A stretch of 9,467 nucleotides of DNA from assembly GCA_003647375.1 (NCBI GenBank), contig QMMS01000177.1:1-9467 (forward strand). The letters run 5' to 3'. This stretch comes from Deltaproteobacteria bacterium. Lineage in GTDB: Bacteria; Desulfobacterota; Desulfobacteria; Desulfobacterales; B30-G6. The first letter of the stretch is position 1; each line of letters opens with the position of its first letter. The translations under genes were made by a program, and so were the position numbers. Under the pieces are notes generated by a model, which worked only from the letters and a program-made list of their open reading frames with translations, did no database searches and had not been told where the DNA came from. Shown here in pieces: positions 6,607 to 9,467 of this stretch.

Positions 6607-7263
6607 ATGAAATTGATTGCACCATCAATACTATCGGCCGATTTTACCCGATTGGGGGACGAGATCAAGGCTGTTGAGGCAGCAGGCGCTGACTGGATAC
6701 ACATCGACGTCATGGACGGTCACTTCGTGCCGAATATTACCATCGGCCCATTGGTTGTCAAAGCCGCCAGGCGGGTGACCGATCTGCCACTCGATGTTCA
6801 TTTGATGATAGAAAAACCGGAACGATATATACAGGCATTTGCCGATGCAGGGTCCGATCTTATTTCCGTTCAGGTGGAGACCTGCTCCCATTTAAACCGG
6901 ACGATACAGATGATCAAGGAAACAGGCGCCAGGGCCGGTGTTGTGTTGAATCCATCTACTTCTCTGTCGACACTTGATTGGGAATTAGAAAACGTTTACC
7001 ATGTCATGCTCATGAGCGTAAACCCCGGATTCGGAGGACAAAAATTCATTCCGAGCTGTCTTGACAAAATCAGAGATCTCAGAAAAATAATCGATGAAAA
7101 AAAGCTTGAGACACTCATCGAAATTGATGGTGGCGTTAATGAAAATACAATTGGCGACATCTCTGCCGCCGGTGCCGACATCTTTGTCGCCGGATCGGCC
7201 ATTTTCAAAAAATCCGACTACACAAAAGCCATCGCAACTTTCAAGCATATCCTGACAGCTTAA
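6607..7263 (+). CDS. rpe: Ribulose-phosphate 3-epimerase
   Basis: The 218-residue TIM-barrel enzyme interconverts ribulose 5-phosphate and xylulose 5-phosphate in the pentose phosphate pathway, in the cytosol. Visible motifs are APSILSADF (5-13, S7), IHIDVMDGHFVPN (31-43, metal ligands H32 and D34), DVHLMI (63-68, metal ligand H65), VNPGFGGQKF (138-147, phosphate and loop-6 region), EIDGGV (172-177, metal ligand and catalytic D174) and GSAIF (196-200). The usual VHxE strand reads VQVE here, a small change outside the metal site. Length is normal. The ATG has a very good ribosome binding site, GAGGAG (6594-6599), 7 bases upstream. It is separated from the PASTA gene by 84 bases filled with repeats, so co-transcription is likely but not certain. 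A strong inverted repeat begins at its stop codon. Confidence 0.98.
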   Translation: MKLIAPSILSADFTRLGDEIKAVEAAGADWIHIDVMDGHFVPNITIGPLVVKAARRVTDLPLDVHLMIEKPERYIQAFADAGSDLISVQVETCSHLNRTIQMIKETGARAGVVLNPSTSLSTLDWELENVYHVMLMSVNPGFGGQKFIPSCLDKIRDLRKIIDEKKLETLIEIDGGVNENTIGDISAAGADIFVAGSAIFKKSDYTKAIATFKHILTA

Positions 7264-7302
7264 ATTTGAATTCCGCGCTGCAAGCAGCGCGGAATTCAAA
7301 TT
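7263..7302. terminator. 19-bp perfect inverted repeat after rpe
   Basis: The arms 7263-7281 and 7284-7302 are exact reverse complements, 19 bp each, separated by AA. The upper stem is GC-rich (CCGCGCTGC), the base A/T-rich (AATTTGAA). The last base of the rpe TAA is the first base of the stem. No T-run follows directly; the nearest is at 7317-7321. It probably ends or stabilises the rpe transcript, but it is not a textbook intrinsic terminator. Confidence 0.6.
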
Positions 7303-7346
7303 ATAGATAAAGATCCTTTTTCTAGACGAAAGTATAGTTATCTATA
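7302..7346. repeat. 9-bp inverted repeat in the rpe to HD-GYP gap
   Basis: TATAGATAA (7302-7310) is the exact reverse complement of TTATCTATA (7338-7346), with 27 bases between. It could be a pair of operator half-sites or chance in an A/T-rich gap. Together with the stem before it and the promoter after it, it accounts for most of the roughly 280 bases between rpe and the next start codon. Confidence 0.3.
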
Positions 7347-7414
7347 AAGCTCAAGTGATACCACAAACAGAGGTCTGGGGGGTTCGTTTTAAAGACGGGC
7401 AACTGTTTAAACTA

Positions 7415-7444
7415 TTTACACTCGTCGATATATTATGATATATT
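7415..7444 (+). promoter_or_regulatory. Candidate promoter for the HD-GYP gene
   Basis: TTTACA (7415-7420) and TATATT (7439-7444) are 18 bases apart. The -10 lies inside a near-perfect direct repeat, GATATATTAT (7427-7436) followed by GATATATTTT (7437-7446). A start near 7451 would give a leader of about 90 bases before the ATG at 7541. It supports separate transcription from the rpe block. Confidence 0.45.
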
Positions 7445-7529
7445 TTGTGCTTCTGTAATTTGGATCATCTCCCAACTAATCGGTGGTTTGTATCCGAACA
7501 CGACAGGATCGATATCTTTCATACACCAC

Positions 7530-7536
7530 AGGGTGA
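7530..7536 (+). promoter_or_regulatory. Ribosome binding site that sets the HD-GYP start
   Basis: AGGGTGA lies 4 bases before the ATG at 7541. The reading frame stays open upstream to a TTG at 7445, but that codon overlaps the proposed -10 box and has no ribosome binding site, and the extra 32 residues resemble no domain. Confidence 0.65.
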
Positions 7537-7540
7537 TGTT

Positions 7541-9223
7541 ATGAACACATTTTCGAACTTCGAACCGCCCGGCACCCGTTCCAAAGGATTAAGCCCATAC
7601 TCCTATGTCCAGTCCAAAGATAAGTCCCTGGAAAATCACCTCGCCATACACCTCAAGGAGATTACCCGAATCGGTGCGGCCCTGTCGGTAGAAAAGAACA
7701 TCCACAAGCTTCTCGAAATGATCGTCGATGAGGCCAAAAGCCTGACAAATGCGGATGCAGGGACACTCTACATCCTGGACAAGGAACAAAAAGCCCTCCA
7801 GTTCCAGATCCTTCAGAATGATTCCATGAAAATCCGGCTCGGTGGAACGAGCGGCACCGAAACCAATCTCCCCAGCGTGCCCCTGTTTGATTCCCAGGGC
7901 AACCCAAATCATGCAAATGTTTCTTCATATGCTGCCCTGACAGGAGAGGTCATCAACATTCCCGATGTCTATGATGCAGAAGGTTTTGATTTTTCCGGAC
8001 CGCGCAATTACGATAAATCGACCGGCTACAGATCCAAATCAATGCTGGTGCTCGCCATGCGGAATCACGAGAACGAAACCATCGGGGTGCTTCAACTGCT
8101 GAATGCGCAGGATCTGGAAACCGGAGATATCGTCTCTTTCTCTCCGGACTACATCGACCTGGTGGTATCGCTCGCCTCCCAGGGAGCAGTTGCGCTGACC
8201 AACACACAACTGATCCAGAATCTTACCGACCTGTTTTATGCCTTCATCAAGAGCATTGCAACCGCTATGGATGAAAAATCACCTTACACCGGTGGGCATA
8301 TTACGCGCGTGGTTGATCTCACCATGATGATTGCCAAAGAGATCAATGACACAGGCCAGGCGCCTTTTCAGAACACCTGCTTCAGCGATGATGAAATGGA
8401 AGAACTGCGCCTGGCAGCATGGATGCATGATGTCGGCAAAATTACCACTCCTGAAGTCATTGTAGACAAAGCCACCAAGCTTCAATCCTTTTTTGATCGG
8501 ATTGAATTTATCGAAACCAGATTCGATCTCATCGCAACAGCCATAGAAAACGATTTCCTGAAACACAAGCTCGAATTGTCCGCCGAGGGAAAACTAGACC
8601 CGGAGATGATTTCCCGTCTCGATCAGGATATGTCTGAACAAATCACCACGGTTACAAAGGATTTCGCTTTTCTTCGGGACATAAACCAGGCGGTCGAGTT
8701 CATGGATGATGATAAGCTCAAGCAGCTCCAAAATATCGCCAAAAAGACATACCATCTGAATGACAGGCAGCGTCCCTATCTTACCGAAGATGAAATCCTA
8801 AACCTGAGCATCCGTAAAGGCAACCTCACCGAGGAAGAACGCGGGATCATTGAAAACCACGTGGAAGTAACCTTCAAGATGCTCAATGAACTGCCGTTTC
8901 CCAAAAAGCACGCCATGGTACCTGAATATGCCGCCGGACATCACGAAAAACTGGATGGATCCGGATACCCCAGACACCTGAGTAAAGACAGCCTTCCATT
9001 GCAATCACGCATCATGGCTGTGGCAGATATATTTGAAGCACTGACAGCCAAGGACCGGCCATATAAAAAGCCCATGAAACTTTCTCAGGCACTGAATATT
9101 CTATCTTTTTTAAAAAAAGACGGTCATATCGATCCCGATATACACGACCTGGTTATCAGCAGCAATTTGTTTTTAGAATATGCAAAAGCTTTTATGAATC
9201 CGGACCAGATTGACGATGAGTAA
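7541..9223 (+). CDS. GAF domain plus HD-GYP domain protein, probable c-di-GMP phosphodiesterase
   Basis: The 560-residue cytosolic protein has no signal peptide or membrane segment. A GAF sensor domain spans about residues 39-222 (MIVDEAKSLTNADAGTLYILD to SLASQGAVALTN). The HD-GYP domain follows, with H253 (GGHITRV), HD at 296-297 in MHDVGKI with K300, H440 (IENHVEV), HH at 467-468 and the GYP motif DGSGYP (472-477), then AVADIFEALTAKDRPYKKP (493-511). All expected metal ligands and the GYP loop are present, so it should hydrolyse c-di-GMP, with a GAF ligand as input. About 115 extra residues, partly helical and charged, lie between the HD motif and H440 (about 315-425). I recall similar sequences in other HD-GYP proteins, so this is a variant rather than damage. 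No GGDEF partner is nearby. Confidence 0.93.
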   Translation: MNTFSNFEPPGTRSKGLSPYSYVQSKDKSLENHLAIHLKEITRIGAALSVEKNIHKLLEMIVDEAKSLTNADAGTLYILDKEQKALQFQILQNDSMKIRLGGTSGTETNLPSVPLFDSQGNPNHANVSSYAALTGEVINIPDVYDAEGFDFSGPRNYDKSTGYRSKSMLVLAMRNHENETIGVLQLLNAQDLETGDIVSFSPDYIDLVVSLASQGAVALTNTQLIQNLTDLFYAFIKSIATAMDEKSPYTGGHITRVVDLTMMIAKEINDTGQAPFQNTCFSDDEMEELRLAAWMHDVGKITTPEVIVDKATKLQSFFDRIEFIETRFDLIATAIENDFLKHKLELSAEGKLDPEMISRLDQDMSEQITTVTKDFAFLRDINQAVEFMDDDKLKQLQNIAKKTYHLNDRQRPYLTEDEILNLSIRKGNLTEEERGIIENHVEVTFKMLNELPFPKKHAMVPEYAAGHHEKLDGSGYPRHLSKDSLPLQSRIMAVADIFEALTAKDRPYKKPMKLSQALNILSFLKKDGHIDPDIHDLVISSNLFLEYAKAFMNPDQIDDE

Positions 9224-9294
9224 ACTGGACGATAACTATCGTTAGTCCCTTAACTATAAAATTTGTGTATTTTGTAGCAAAAATAATAAAAACA

Positions 9295-9366
9295 ATCACG
9301 AAAACACGAAATATGAAAAACACGAAAATTTTCATGGTCTTTTTCGTGGTTTCGTGATTTCGTGAT
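9295..9366. repeat. Palindromic array of 8-base-spaced CACGAAA / TTTCGTG units
   Basis: CACGAAA occurs at 9297, 9305 and 9321, with a degenerate TATGAAA at 9313, so four units with an 8-base step. The inverted form TTTCGTG occurs at 9342, 9350 and 9358, with a degenerate TTTCATG at 9330. The whole is a near-palindrome of about 72 bases able to fold as a long hairpin, for example CACGAAAA (9321-9328) with TTTTCGTG (9341-9348). It lies after the HD-GYP stop and before the next gene. It may act as a terminator, or be a mobile or REP-like element. No open frame here looks real. Confidence 0.75.
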
Positions 9367-9414
9367 AAAAGATCTTTTTCTTTTCCGGTTTTTCCGGGTT
9401 GGGGGTGTGCAAAT

Positions 9415-9467
9415 ATGGGTACAGACAATCTCATCTTTTTAGAAAATTTAGAATGGTTTGACAATAC
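9415..9467 (+). CDS. Start of a plus-strand gene cut by the window end
   Basis: From the ATG at 9415 the frame stays open for 17 codons to the end of the window (MGTDNLIFLENLEWFDN). GGGGGTG (9401-9407) is well placed as a ribosome binding site, 7 bases upstream. The pattern LENLEWFDN loosely recalls the N-terminus of bacterial SPFH-domain proteins (an EW-aromatic-D/N-T motif), but 17 residues are too few to name it. The proposed start follows the palindromic array at a normal promoter distance. Confidence 0.4.
   Translation, partial: MGTDNLIFLENLEWFDN

Noticed and set aside
7445..7540. TTG start giving a 592-residue HD-GYP protein
   Set aside because: The TTG overlaps the proposed -10 box and lacks a ribosome binding site; ATG 7541 has AGGGTGA.
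9229..9242. Small hairpin ACGATA-AC-TATCGT after the HD-GYP stop as a terminator
   Set aside because: The stem is 6 bp, the loop would be only 2 bases, and no T-run follows.
9295..9366. CACGAAA array as a CRISPR array
   Set aside because: Units are 7-8 bases without spacers and are arranged as a palindrome, not as direct 25-35-base repeats.
9192..9464. Minus-strand open frame of 90 codons at the right edge
   Set aside because: Its hydrophobic stretch comes from translating the CACGAAA palindromic array and A/T-rich DNA, it overlaps the HD-GYP end, and nothing supports its start.

Overview
The window looks like an ordinary piece of core chromosome from a Gram-negative bacterium, most likely a sulfate-reducer-type Desulfobacterota (the former Deltaproteobacteria). 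This rests on the gene order def-fmt-rsmB-PASTA gene-rpe, on the style of the GAF/HD-GYP protein, and on the short-unit palindromic repeats in the gaps. The assignment is from gene content and recall, not from a search. I found no CRISPR array, insertion sequence, phage gene or toxin module, and no convincing new multi-gene system.

Layout. Positions 1-124 hold no gene I can support, only a weak terminator for the minus-strand gene that follows. Positions 125-1120 (minus) encode a D-2-hydroxyacid dehydrogenase of the phosphoglycerate dehydrogenase type. Just upstream of it on the same strand, 1151-1328, is the least obvious item in the window. It is the remnant of a small AlaX-like alanyl-tRNA editing protein: its N-terminus and its C-terminus are both recognisable, but the middle is deleted and the two ends are in different frames. 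Next comes a minus-strand tRNA-Leu(CAG) at 1444-1530.

From 1670 everything is on the plus strand. ribF (FAD synthesis) stands alone. A good sigma-70-type promoter then precedes a tightly packed five-gene block: def, fmt, rsmB, a membrane-anchored triple-PASTA protein, and rpe. The first two genes handle N-formylation of initiator Met-tRNA and deformylation of new proteins. rsmB methylates 16S rRNA, and rpe serves the pentose phosphate pathway. fmt-rsmB and rsmB-PASTA each overlap by ATGA, and def-fmt also overlap or abut, so translational coupling is likely. A 19-bp perfect inverted repeat follows rpe. A separate promoter region then leads to a GAF plus HD-GYP protein, a probable c-di-GMP phosphodiesterase with a large insertion inside its catalytic domain. 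The window ends in the first 17 codons of another plus-strand gene.

Three gaps carry three different degenerate arrays with 7- or 8-base units (2629-2652, 6518-6590, 9295-9366). The last two are palindromic overall. These arrays, the broken AlaX gene and the odd fmt start (no ATG, with a strong ribosome binding site in front of an ATC codon) are the points that most merit a second look.
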